A stretch of DNA of 64,000 nt from Rhodopseudomonas palustris (GTDB taxonomy: Bacteria; Pseudomonadota; Alphaproteobacteria; Rhizobiales; Xanthobacteraceae), in the NCBI RefSeq assembly GCF_003031265.1, contig NZ_CP019966.1, positions 2,232,001 through 2,296,000 of the forward strand. The letters run 5' to 3'. The notes under the pieces are model-generated. The model ran no database searches. It worked only from the letters and a program-made list of their open reading frames with translations, and was not told where the DNA came from. Below are positions 35,435 to 44,193 of the stretch, in pieces; the first letter of the stretch is position 1; each line of letters opens with the position of its first letter. The translations under genes and the position numbers were made by a program.

Positions 35435-35475
35435 TCGGAGCTCAATCCGACATGCTCCCTCTCAGGCCGCGCGCG

Positions 35476-36843
35476 TCAGCGTGAGGTCACCTCCGGCTTC
35501 TGAAACGTCAACGTGATCAGCGCGCCGCCGCCCGGAACGTCGGCCACGTCGATGGCACCGCCATGTTCGTCGACGACCGCTTTGACGATCGCAAGGCCCA
35601 GTCCGGCGCCATCGCTGCGGGCGCGGTTGCCCCGCCAGAATCGCTGGAAGATCAAGTTGCGATCGGCCTCGGCGATGCCGGGGCCATGATCGCGCACCGC
35701 GACGCAGGGGCCCGCCGCATCGACTTCGATCATCACCTCGGTGCCTGGTCGTGTGTGGCGGATCGCATTGTCGACGAGGTTGCGTAGCGCGCGCCGGATC
35801 ATCTCGGCATTGCCGCGCACAGGGACGGGGTGATCGCCGCCGCGCAGGCCGATCTCCTTGCCGGCGGCGAGCGCAGCCGGCGCGACGGTCTCGATCAGTT
35901 CGGTTGCGATCTCGACGAGGTCGACGGTCTCGTCCGGATCGACCCGCATCGCGTCCATCTCGGCGACATCAAGCAGCTGCGACACGATCCGGCTCATCGC
36001 GGTAAGATTGCGCTGCAGGTCTTTCCCGGCTGGTTTCGGCTCCAGCGTCTCGATCCGCGCGCTGAGGATCGCGAGCGGCGTCCGCAGTTCGTGAGCGGCG
36101 TCCGCGGTGAACCGGCGCTGCTCGTTGAAGCCGTGTTCGAGCCGATCGAACGCCTGATTGACCGCGCTGACCAACGGCCGGATTTCGCTGGGGATGCCCT
36201 GCATCGGCAGCCGGATGTCGGTGCGGCTCGGGCCGATACTGGCGGCGCGCTCCGAAGCGTCGACCAGGGGGCGGATCGCGCGCCGGAAGATCACGATGTC
36301 GAAGGCGAGGAGCAGCAGCAGGATCGGCAGAACGATCCAGCCGGCGCGATGGAAGAAGTTGGCGGCGATGTCGTCAATGATGACGTCGCCATTCGACAGA
36401 TCTTCGACCACCTGGATCGTCAGTGTCCGGCCGCCAATGCGTCGCTCGATGCTGTCTCCCGAAAGGCCGGTCGATCCGGTGACGAGACCGAACCACGAGG
36501 CGCGGTCCGCGGATCGGCGCGGTAGCAGCGGTTTGCGGTCCGTGTTCGAACTGAACAGCACTTGGCCCGAGCTGTCGATCACCGCATAGGCATAGCGGCC
36601 ATAGGCGGCCGAATACACGTCACGCAAGTCCTGCGGCAGGATGAGATCGAGTTGCCCGTCCGAGCCGAAGGTGAGATGTTCGGCAACGACTTCGGCCTGG
36701 CGACGCATCGCATCGCTGTGCAGCCGATCGATCTCGCGATTGAGCAGCCAGAACAGGATCAGCGGCAGCACCACCGCGGTGATCGTCAGCGCCACTACAT
36801 GCAGCAGCAGGATGCGGGTGGTCAGCGAGTCGCGCCGGAACAC
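35476..36843 (-). CDS. Sensor histidine kinase (CusS/QseC-like), 455 aa
   Basis: Membrane kinase. Transmembrane helices lie at about residues 10-33 and 168-186, flanking a periplasmic sensor of about 130 residues, then HAMP. The phosphorylated His251 is in FTADAAHELRTPLA, with N-box RALRNLVDNAIRHT, G1 DHGPGI and G2 GAGLGLAIV. The start is a GTG immediately after the response-regulator stop (TAAGTG), with GGAGAT nine bases upstream. Divergent orientation next to a metal RND operon suggests it senses metal or envelope stress. The periplasmic domain lacks an obvious His/Met cluster, so the signal is open. Confidence 0.9.
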   Translation of the reverse strand: MFRRDSLTTRILLLHVVALTITAVVLPLILFWLLNREIDRLHSDAMRRQAEVVAEHLTFGSDGQLDLILPQDLRDVYSAAYGRYAYAVIDSSGQVLFSSNTDRKPLLPRRSADRASWFGLVTGSTGLSGDSIERRIGGRTLTIQVVEDLSNGDVIIDDIAANFFHRAGWIVLPILLLLLAFDIVIFRRAIRPLVDASERAASIGPSRTDIRLPMQGIPSEIRPLVSAVNQAFDRLEHGFNEQRRFTADAAHELRTPLAILSARIETLEPKPAGKDLQRNLTAMSRIVSQLLDVAEMDAMRVDPDETVDLVEIATELIETVAPAALAAGKEIGLRGGDHPVPVRGNAEMIRRALRNLVDNAIRHTRPGTEVMIEVDAAGPCVAVRDHGPGIAEADRNLIFQRFWRGNRARSDGAGLGLAIVKAVVDEHGGAIDVADVPGGGALITLTFQKPEVTSR

Positions 36844-37518
36844 TTACTTGATCTCCGACAGCAGATAGCCGACGCCGCGAATCGTCCGGATCTGCACCGT
36901 GGCCCCGAGTTCTTCGAGCTGCTTGCGCAGCCGCGAGACATAGACCTCGACCGCATTCGAGGCGACGTCACCGCCGAGGCCGAAGATCTGATCCTCGAGC
37001 GTCTTCTTCGGCACGACGCGACCTTGCCTGCGCAGCAGCAATTCGAGCACGTTGAGCTCGCGGCCCGACAACAGGCGCGGCTCGCCACTGATCAAGATCT
37101 GGCGGCCTTCGGTATCGAAAGTCAGATTTCCGAGGGTAAGCGAGCGGCCGAGCAGCTGACCAGGGCGACGCAGAATGGCTTCAATGCGCGCCACCATCTC
37201 CTCGATCGCGAACGGCTTGACCAGATAGTCGTCGGCACCGGCCTTTAAGCCGGAGACGCGGTCCTGCACGCCGCTGCGCGCGGTCAGCACCAGCACCGGG
37301 ATCGACTCATGGCCGGCGCGCAGTTCGCGCAACAGCGACATGCCGTCGCCGTCCGGCAATCCGAGGTCGAGCGCCATCGCGACGTAGTTCACCGATGCGA
37401 GTGCAGCGCGCGCATCCTCGACCCCGCTGACAATGTCGACATCGTAGCCGGCGGCGTTGATGCCCCGCGAAATCAGGTCCGCCAATTCGAGGTTGTCTTC
37501 GACGATCAGGAGGCGCAT
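36844..37518 (-). CDS. OmpR-family response regulator, 224 aa
   Basis: The receiver domain has the phospho-acceptor Asp51 (ALDLGLPDGDG), acidic pocket EDN at residues 7-9 and Lys101 (LVKPFA). A Trans_reg_C winged helix follows (SGRELNVLELLLRRQGRVVPK, VYVSRLRKQLEELG, IRTIRGVGYLL). It forms an operon with the kinase and diverges from the efflux operon at 37715 across about 195 bases. The shared motif at 37651-37663 is a candidate binding site. Confidence 0.93.
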   Translation of the reverse strand: MRLLIVEDNLELADLISRGINAAGYDVDIVSGVEDARAALASVNYVAMALDLGLPDGDGMSLLRELRAGHESIPVLVLTARSGVQDRVSGLKAGADDYLVKPFAIEEMVARIEAILRRPGQLLGRSLTLGNLTFDTEGRQILISGEPRLLSGRELNVLELLLRRQGRVVPKKTLEDQIFGLGGDVASNAVEVYVSRLRKQLEELGATVQIRTIRGVGYLLSEIK

Positions 37519-37650
37519 CGCGGGGCAAAGCTTTGACGATCTGTGCTTGGGCTTCGTACCACGTGCAAGCCGCGAGCGTACAGCAGACAGATCTGCGCCA
37601 TGATTGGTAATTTTGCGAGCGCGAGGGCGCCGTGTCAGGTTGGTGTAAGC

Positions 37651-37663
37651 TCGGTCTGCTAAC
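37651..37663 (+). promoter_or_regulatory. Shared 13-mer motif upstream of the first RND operon
   Basis: TCGGTCTGCTAAC, with GTTGGTGT at 37639-37646, in the divergent region between the response regulator and the efflux adaptor. It matches 18332-18344 upstream of the Spy-like gene. It lies 51 bases before the adaptor start. Confidence 0.4.
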
Positions 37664-37714
37664 CACAGCGAAGGCGTCCGGAAACGGCCGATCTGTTCGA
37701 CTGCGGGGGCGCAG

Positions 37715-38920
37715 ATGCAGCACAGCTGGAAAACACTGATTTACGCTGCAGCGGTCGCGCTTCTGGTTGCGGCCGGGTGCGTGGGGCTTGCCATGCGATC
37801 CGGCAGTCTCGTCGCGCCGGCAGGGGCGCAGCCGGCGGATACGGGCCGGGATGGCATCGATCTCGCCCAGCAGACGATCGCGCTCTCGGCCAAGCAGGTC
37901 GAGGCGATCAGCATCGAAGCGGTCGAGCAGAGCGAATTCCGCATCACCAAGGACGCGCTGGGTTCGATCGCCTACAACGAAAACCTGCTGGTGCAGGTGT
38001 TCACGCCCTATGCCGGACGCATCATCGACACCTTCTTCAATCTCGGCGACGAGGTGAAGAAGGGCGCGCCGCTGTTCACTATCGACAGCTCTGACTTGCT
38101 GCAGGCAGAGTCGACGCTGCTGGCGACCGCCGGCGTGCTGGAGCTGCAGAACCGCAATCTCAACCGCGTGCGCCAGCTGCTGAAGACCGGCGGTGCGCCG
38201 CAGCGCGATGTCGATCAGGCCACGTCCGATCAGCAGACCGCCGAAGGCAACCACAAGGCCGCGCGCGATGCGGTCCGCATCTTCGGCAAATCGGAAGCCG
38301 AGATCGACCGCATCATCGCCGAGCGACACGTCGACTCGACCCTTATCGTGCGCAGCCCGGTGGACGGGCAGGTGACCGCACGCAACGCGGCACCCGGCCT
38401 CTACGTGCAACCGGGCAGCGCGCCTGCGCCGCTGACGCTCGCCAATCTGTCGATCAAATGGATGGTGGCCAACGTCGTCGAGACCGATGCGCCCGCGTTC
38501 CGGCTCGGCCAGCCGGTCGAAGCGCGGGTTGCGGCCTATCCTGGGCAGGTGTTTCGCGGCCGGGTGACGGCGCTCGGCAGCAGCATCGATCCGAGTTCGC
38601 ACCGCCAGTTGGTTCGCTCGGAGATCGACGACCCGGCCAATCTGCTGCGCCCCGGCATGCTGGCCAATTTCACTATCGAGGTGGCGAAGCCGGTGACGTC
38701 CCCCGCGGTGCGGCTCGATGCGGTGGTGCGCGAAGGTGACGGCACCATGGCGGTTTGGGTGACACGCGACCGCCGCAGCTTTCAGCGCCGGCTGGTCAAG
38801 ATCGGTCTGGCGCAAAACGGCCGCCGCCAGATCCTCGACGGCGTCGCCCCGGGTGAGCTGGTGGTGGGCGCCGGCGCGATCTTCCTCAGCAACAAGCTCG
38901 CGAACGCCGCGAGCGGCTGA
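37715..38920 (+). CDS. RND efflux periplasmic adaptor (CzcB/CusB-like), 401 aa
   Basis: Membrane-fusion protein with an N-terminal hydrophobic anchor/signal (residues 8-27). A Cys at residue 22 and a short hydrophobic stretch leave open a lipoprotein form. A barrel-sandwich (lipoyl-like) domain is split by an alpha-hairpin (LQAESTLLATAGVLELQNRNLNRV), followed by the beta-barrel (SIKWMVANVVETDAPAFRLGQ) and a C-terminal membrane-proximal domain. It precedes the RND pump by 27 bases. Unlike the adaptor at 45462 it has no His-rich segment, so the two systems probably differ in substrate. Confidence 0.88.
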   Translation: MQHSWKTLIYAAAVALLVAAGCVGLAMRSGSLVAPAGAQPADTGRDGIDLAQQTIALSAKQVEAISIEAVEQSEFRITKDALGSIAYNENLLVQVFTPYAGRIIDTFFNLGDEVKKGAPLFTIDSSDLLQAESTLLATAGVLELQNRNLNRVRQLLKTGGAPQRDVDQATSDQQTAEGNHKAARDAVRIFGKSEAEIDRIIAERHVDSTLIVRSPVDGQVTARNAAPGLYVQPGSAPAPLTLANLSIKWMVANVVETDAPAFRLGQPVEARVAAYPGQVFRGRVTALGSSIDPSSHRQLVRSEIDDPANLLRPGMLANFTIEVAKPVTSPAVRLDAVVREGDGTMAVWVTRDRRSFQRRLVKIGLAQNGRRQILDGVAPGELVVGAGAIFLSNKLANAASG

Positions 38921-38947
38921 CCGACACAACTGCCGGCGGCGTTCATC

Positions 38948-41900
38948 GTGTTCAAGAGCATCATCGAGTTCGGCCTGACCCGCAAGGCCATCATCGTGCT
39001 GGCGCTGATCGTGTTCGGTGGCGCCGGCATCGCCGCGTTCACCCGGCTCAACGTCGAGGCCTATCCAAATCCTGCGCCGGTGATCCTCGAGATCACCGCG
39101 CAGGCCGCGGGGCTATCAGCCGAGGAGATGGAGAAGTACTACACCATCCCGATGGAGGTCGGGCTGTATCCGACACCCGGCGTGGTCAACATCCGCTCGA
39201 CATCGTTCTACGGCCTATCGTTCGTCCGCGTCACCTTTGCCTACGGGGTCGACTACTATTTCGCGCTGACGCAGGCTGCCAATTCGATCCAGCAGAACAT
39301 TTCGCTGCCGAATAATCTGGTGCCGACCATTCAGCAGTCGAGCCTGGTCGGCGAGATCTTCCGCTATCAATTGGTCGGTCCGCCGAATTACGGGCTGACC
39401 AATCTGCGCACCGTGCAGGACTATATCGTGGCGCGGCGGCTGATGACGGTGCCTGGGGTGGTGCAGATCAACGCCTGGGGGGGGACCACCAAGCAGTTCA
39501 ATGTTGACGCCGACCTGCAGAAGCTGGAGGCCTACAACATCACCGTGCCGCAGATGGTGTCGGCGCTCGGCAACGCGAACCTCAACGTCGGTGCGCGCGA
39601 AATCACCATCGGCCAACAGTCCGTGAACATCCGCGGCATTGGGTTGGTCGATTCCGGCGGCGATGATTCCATCGCCAATGGCTACAAGGTCCAGGACATC
39701 GAAAACGTCGTGCTGACCCAGTCGGGCGGGCTGCCGATCCAGATCAAGGATGTCGCCAAGGTCTCGGTCGGCTATGTGCCACGGCTCGGCATCGCCGGGC
39801 GCGACAGCAGCGACGACGTCGCCGCCGCGATCGTGGTGATGGGGCGGACCCAGCACACCAACGATATCGTGCCGAAGGTCGAGGAGGAAGTCGCCAAGCT
39901 CAATCGCGACGGCAGCCTGCCGTCCGGCGTCAAGATCGTGCCGTATTACGATCGCGGCGCGCTCGTCGCGGTAACCACCCGGACGGTGCTGCACAATCTG
40001 ATCGTCGGTTGCCTCTTGGTGTTCCTGATCCAGTGGATCTTTCTCGGCGATCTGCGCAGCGCGCTGATCGTGAGCGCCAGCATTCCGTTCGCGCTGTTCT
40101 TCTCGATCATCATCCTGGTGCTGCGCGGCGAGGATGCCAATCTGCTGTCGCTCGGCGCGGTCGATTTCGGCATCATCGTCGACTCCGCCGTGATCATGAT
40201 GGAGAACATCTTCCGCAATCTGCAGTCGCCGGCCGAGCAGCAGCGGCGGATGCTGGTGCAGCTGCAGCAGAGCGGCGCCGGTACAGGCGAGCCGCAGGTG
40301 TGGACCGATCGGCTGCGGCTGATCTTTCTCAGCGCACTGCAGGTCGACAAAGCGGTGCTATTCACCGCTGCAATCACGGTGACGGCGTTCGTGCCGCTGT
40401 TCACCATGCAGGGCGTCGAAGGCCAGATCTTCGGGCCGATGGCGCGGACCTATGGCTATGCACTGGCAGGTGCGCTGATCTCGACCTTCACGATCACACC
40501 GGTGCTGGCATCGCTGCTGCTGCCGAAGACCATTGAGAAACACGAGACCGCGATCGTGCGCGGTCTGCGCCGCGCCTATGAGCCCGTGCTGCGCTGGTCG
40601 CTTGGCCGCACCAAGGTCGCGGCCGTTGTTGGCCTGGTGTTCCTTTGTGTCGCCGGTCTAGCGGCGAGCCGTCTCGGCAGCGAGTTCCTGCCGGCGCTGG
40701 AGGAGGGCAACTTTTGGATCCGGGCCGCGATGCCGCCGACGATGTCGCTCGATGCCGGCACCAGTTACGTCCGCAAGATGCGCGAGATCCTGTTGCGGCA
40801 TCCGGAAGTCATCACCGTGGTGTCACAGCACGGCCGACCCGACAACGGCAGCGACGCCTCTGCGTTCTCCAACGTCGAACTGTTCGCCCCGGTGAAGCCG
40901 TTCTCGGAATGGCCAGCCGGCCTGACCAAGGAGATGCTGGCGGAGCAGCTGCAGAAGGAATTCGACGCCGAGCTGCCGGGCGTCACCTTCAATTTCTCGC
41001 AGTACATCCAGGACAATATCGAGGAGGCTCTGTCCGGGGTGAAGGGCGCCAACTCGGTCAAGATCGTCGGTCCGAACCTGCAGGTGCTGGAGCAACTCGC
41101 CGGGCAAGTGATGCAGGAGATGGCCAAGGTGCGCGGCGTCGCCGACCTCGGCGTGTTTCATTTGCTTGGCCAGCCCAATCTCAACATCAAGGTCGATCGC
41201 GAGCGCGCCGCGCGCTACGGCCTCAACACCGGCGATGTCAATTCGGTGATTCAGGCGGCGGTCGGCGGCAGCATCGCCACCACAGTGCTCGAAGCCGACC
41301 GACAGTTCGGCGTCGCGGTGCGGCTCGATCCGAAGTTTCGCGAAAGCGTCGATGCGGTGCGCGAGCTGAAGATCGCTTACGCGACGCCGAGCGGCGTCAA
41401 CGCCTACATCCCGCTCAGCGAAGTCGCCACCATCTCGCTCGATACCGGCGCGTCCTTCATCTACCGCGAGAGGAGCCAGCGCTACATTCCGATCAAGTTC
41501 AGCGTCCGTGGCCGCGACCTTGGCGGCACCGTCGCCGAGGCGCAGCAGCGGGTCAACGATGCGGTGCAGCTGCCGCCCGGCTATCGGCTGATCTGGTCCG
41601 GCGAGTTCGACAATCTGCAGGATGCCAAAGCGCGGCTGATGATCGTGGTCCCGATCACGCTGCTGCTGGTGTTCGTGCTGCTCTACGCGTTGTTCAATAC
41701 GCTGCGCGACAGCCTGATCGCACTGCTCGGCATTCCGTTCGCGGCCGGCGGTGGCGTCATCGCGCTGTATCTGTCGGGACTGGAATTCAGCGTCTCGGCC
41801 GCGATCGGCTTCATCTCGCTGCTCGGCGTCGCGGTGATGGACGGCATCCTCAACATCACATACTTCCGCGAGCTGCGCGCCAGCGGCGTGAGCGTCGCCG

Positions 41901-42169
41901 ATGCGGTGCGGCAGGCCTCCGAGCAACGGATGCGGCCGATGCTGATGACGGCGCTGTCGGCTGGCGTCGGGCTGTTTCCTGCAGCGCTCTCGCACGACAT
42001 CGGCAGCCAGGTGCAGCGGCCGCTGGCGACCGTTGTGGTCGGCGGCATGTTCATCGGTCCGCTGTTGCTGCTGGCGGTGGCACCGGCGCTGCGCAAGCTC
42101 GCTTTTGCTCGCGAGGAGGCCGGTCGAAGCAGCGCTACTCCCCAGGCCGCACCACAGGGAGAGCCGTGA
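38948..42169 (+). CDS. Heavy-metal RND efflux pump (CusA/CzcA family), 1073 aa
   Basis: Inner-membrane proton antiporter with 12 helices and two large periplasmic loops. The helix-4 motif DFGIIVDSAVIMMEN (Asp406, Asp412, Glu419) keeps the acidic triad spacing of CzcA-type divalent-cation pumps. The sequence differs clearly from the second pump at 46488, so this is not a recent duplicate. The GTG start at 38948 fits the usual MFKSIIEFGLTRK opening. The stop overlaps the outer-membrane gene (TGATG). Transport of Co, Zn, Cd or Ni is likeliest; exact specificity is not readable. Confidence 0.93.
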   Translation: MFKSIIEFGLTRKAIIVLALIVFGGAGIAAFTRLNVEAYPNPAPVILEITAQAAGLSAEEMEKYYTIPMEVGLYPTPGVVNIRSTSFYGLSFVRVTFAYGVDYYFALTQAANSIQQNISLPNNLVPTIQQSSLVGEIFRYQLVGPPNYGLTNLRTVQDYIVARRLMTVPGVVQINAWGGTTKQFNVDADLQKLEAYNITVPQMVSALGNANLNVGAREITIGQQSVNIRGIGLVDSGGDDSIANGYKVQDIENVVLTQSGGLPIQIKDVAKVSVGYVPRLGIAGRDSSDDVAAAIVVMGRTQHTNDIVPKVEEEVAKLNRDGSLPSGVKIVPYYDRGALVAVTTRTVLHNLIVGCLLVFLIQWIFLGDLRSALIVSASIPFALFFSIIILVLRGEDANLLSLGAVDFGIIVDSAVIMMENIFRNLQSPAEQQRRMLVQLQQSGAGTGEPQVWTDRLRLIFLSALQVDKAVLFTAAITVTAFVPLFTMQGVEGQIFGPMARTYGYALAGALISTFTITPVLASLLLPKTIEKHETAIVRGLRRAYEPVLRWSLGRTKVAAVVGLVFLCVAGLAASRLGSEFLPALEEGNFWIRAAMPPTMSLDAGTSYVRKMREILLRHPEVITVVSQHGRPDNGSDASAFSNVELFAPVKPFSEWPAGLTKEMLAEQLQKEFDAELPGVTFNFSQYIQDNIEEALSGVKGANSVKIVGPNLQVLEQLAGQVMQEMAKVRGVADLGVFHLLGQPNLNIKVDRERAARYGLNTGDVNSVIQAAVGGSIATTVLEADRQFGVAVRLDPKFRESVDAVRELKIAYATPSGVNAYIPLSEVATISLDTGASFIYRERSQRYIPIKFSVRGRDLGGTVAEAQQRVNDAVQLPPGYRLIWSGEFDNLQDAKARLMIVVPITLLLVFVLLYALFNTLRDSLIALLGIPFAAGGGVIALYLSGLEFSVSAAIGFISLLGVAVMDGILNITYFRELRASGVSVADAVRQASEQRMRPMLMTALSAGVGLFPAALSHDIGSQVQRPLATVVVGGMFIGPLLLLAVAPALRKLAFAREEAGRSSATPQAAPQGEP

Positions 42170-43653
42170 TGCTGCGTTGGCTTAGCGCCCTCGGCACGTG
42201 CATCTTCGTCGCCGGCTGTGCTGTCGGGCCGAATTTCGTACAGCCGCCGTCCCCCGAGGTCGATCGTTACACGGCGGCTGCCTTGCCGGCGAAGTCGCTA
42301 GGCAAGACCCAGCCGTTTGTCGCCGCGGAGGATGTGCCGACCCGCTGGTGGTCGGCGTTCCGCTCCGAGCCGCTCGACCGGCTGGTGCGCGCGACGGTGG
42401 TGCGCAATCCGACCCTGCAGGCGGCGGATGCTGCAATCAAGGTGGCGCACTTCAATGCGCTGGCGCAGCGTGGACTGTTCTTTCCGCAGGTCAGCGCCAG
42501 CTATGGTCCATCGACACAATTGACGTCGAATAACGAGGCCTCCGATTCGCCGCAGCAGCGGCTGTCGCTGCACACCGCGCAGCTCAACATCGCCTACACG
42601 TTCGACGTCTGGGGCGGCAACGCGCGCGCGGTGGAGAGTCTTGATGCCGTCACCGAGCAACAGCAGTTCGTGCTGGAGGCGACGCATTTGACGCTGACCG
42701 CCAATGTCGTCACCGCGGCGATCGGGGAAGCCTCGCTGCGAGGCCAGATCGCTGCCACCAAGAAGATCGTGGCGCTCGAGCGCGACATCCTCGGCATCCT
42801 GAAGTCGCAGTTCGAGGCAGGGCAGGCGGCGCAGGTGGATGTCCTGACCCAGGAGGCGGCGCTTGCCCAGGTCGAGCAGACCTTGCCGCCGCTGGAGAAG
42901 CAACTCGCGATTCAACGAGATCTGTTGACCGCGCTGGCCGGCAACTATTCGGCAGCCCAAGTCCCGGAGCGTTTCGAACTGGCGCGCCTCAGCCTGCCGC
43001 GCAACATTCCGGTTGTGGTGCCGAGCACGCTGGTGCGACGCCGGCCGGACGTGCGGGCTGCGGAGGCCAATCTGCATGCGGTAAGCGCGCAGGTCGGTGT
43101 GGCGGTGGCGGCGCGCCTGCCGAACATCAGCGTCGGCGCCAGCACGGCCGGCGCGAGCGCTACCAACTTTGCGCAACTGTTCGCGCCCGGCACCGGGTTC
43201 TATCTGCTGGCCGCCAATGCCACCCAGCCGATCATCGACGGCATGACCTTGCTGCACAAGCAGCGCGCCGCCGAGGCGGCGCTCGATCAAGCCGATGCGC
43301 AGTATCGCCAGGCCGTGATCTCGGCGCTGCAGAATGTCGCCGACGCGCTGCAGAGCCTGCAGCACGATGCAGCCCTGGTGCGCGCTGCCGCCAAATCGGA
43401 GGCCGCAGCAAAGGCCAGCCTCGACATCATCCGCAAGCAGCTTGCGCTCGGGCAGGTTAATCAGGTTGTGGTCCTGAATGCCCAGCAGACCTACCTCAAT
43501 GCCTCGATCGCGCATGTTCAGGCGGAGGCGACGCGCCTGTCAGATGCGGCGGCGCTGTTCATGGCCATCGGCGGAAGCTGGCCGGCGGGATGTGGAACTG
43601 ATTGGCGAAGCTGCGTGCTCGACGATCTGCCGGTCACGGCAGCTTTGCAGTAG
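42169..43653 (+). CDS. NodT-family outer-membrane efflux lipoprotein, 494 aa
   Basis: TolC-like channel. A lipoprotein signal ends at FVAGC (Cys17), followed by two OEP repeats of long helices (LTLTANVVTAAIGEAS, AEAALDQADAQYRQAVISAL). NVADALQSLQHDA and the closing ALGGSW-like end (FMAIGGSWPAG) are typical of NodT/OprM. The ATG overlaps the pump stop, completing an adaptor-pump-channel operon in B-A-C order. The final 20 residues after GGSW are longer than usual and contain two Cys. Confidence 0.92.
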   Translation: MLRWLSALGTCIFVAGCAVGPNFVQPPSPEVDRYTAAALPAKSLGKTQPFVAAEDVPTRWWSAFRSEPLDRLVRATVVRNPTLQAADAAIKVAHFNALAQRGLFFPQVSASYGPSTQLTSNNEASDSPQQRLSLHTAQLNIAYTFDVWGGNARAVESLDAVTEQQQFVLEATHLTLTANVVTAAIGEASLRGQIAATKKIVALERDILGILKSQFEAGQAAQVDVLTQEAALAQVEQTLPPLEKQLAIQRDLLTALAGNYSAAQVPERFELARLSLPRNIPVVVPSTLVRRRPDVRAAEANLHAVSAQVGVAVAARLPNISVGASTAGASATNFAQLFAPGTGFYLLAANATQPIIDGMTLLHKQRAAEAALDQADAQYRQAVISALQNVADALQSLQHDAALVRAAAKSEAAAKASLDIIRKQLALGQVNQVVVLNAQQTYLNASIAHVQAEATRLSDAAALFMAIGGSWPAGCGTDWRSCVLDDLPVTAALQ

Positions 43654-43663
43654 GCCCGAAGGA

Positions 43664-43684
43664 GCAGGCGGGTTCCCGGCCTGC
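43664..43684 (+). terminator. Hairpin after the first RND operon
   Basis: GCAGGCGGG (43664-43672) pairs with CCCGGCCTGC (43675-43684), with one bulged G around TT. No T-run follows. It marks the boundary between the two efflux systems. Confidence 0.45.
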
Positions 43685-43767
43685 GACAGATCGATCCGGC
43701 GCGATTTTGTTATGTTATTGCAGATCGACACGGATGCGAGGCGCGTGTTATCCGCTTGTCTCGACCC

Positions 43768-44139
43768 GTGAGTGCCATCGTGAAGCTGATCGCCCGCATT
43801 TTCCAGCATCGTCTGCTGCGCATCTCGCGCCAGGCCGTCGCTATGGCCGTGCTGGCGATGTATCTGCTCGCGGGCGCCATGCACGGGCTGTGCGATCTCG
43901 ACGTGACCACCGGTTCCGCCACTGCGATCGTCTCGCTGCCGTCGCACGGCGGCGACCATTCGGATAACATCATCGCGGGCGATCACCACTGCCACGGTTG
44001 CTTCTCGGTGTCGCTGCCGAGCCCGAGCGTCGTCGCGACCGCGGCCGAGCTCGCCACTGCGCCCATGCACTATGAAGACGCCGAACGCCGCAGCGTTCAG
44101 CGTGGAATCGAACCTCCGCCACCAAAAGCCCTGATCTGA
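43768..44139 (+). CDS. Small exported Cys/His-rich protein, 123 aa, leader of the second metal-efflux operon
   Basis: Not a recognised enzyme. A hydrophobic helix at about residues 25-45 (AVAMAVLAMYLLAGAMHGLC) could be a signal anchor. A His/Cys segment follows (HGGDHSDN, GDHHCHGCF), then a Pro-ending tail. The layout recalls DUF2946-like small proteins found beside metal transport genes. It lies 55 bases before the czcC-like gene on the same strand. GTG starts at 43768 and 43780 and a TTG at 43756 are all possible; GTG 43768 is chosen without a strong ribosome-binding site. Metal binding is inferred from composition. Confidence 0.6.
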   Translation: MSAIVKLIARIFQHRLLRISRQAVAMAVLAMYLLAGAMHGLCDLDVTTGSATAIVSLPSHGGDHSDNIIAGDHHCHGCFSVSLPSPSVVATAAELATAPMHYEDAERRSVQRGIEPPPPKALI

Positions 44140-44193
44140 ACATGACCGCTGGGTGCCACGCGCCCTCAATCCGTCGTTCGTCAGGTCTTCATC

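Noticed and set aside
35435..35475. Terminator between the GNAT and kinase genes
   Set aside because: Only a 5-bp stem (TCGGA/TCCGA) with no T-run is visible, too weak to call.
40645..42168. Long upstream extension of the NodT-family gene
   Set aside because: In-frame codons before 42169 overlap the RND pump and read as Arg-rich noise. The lipobox lies 17 residues after the ATG at 42169.
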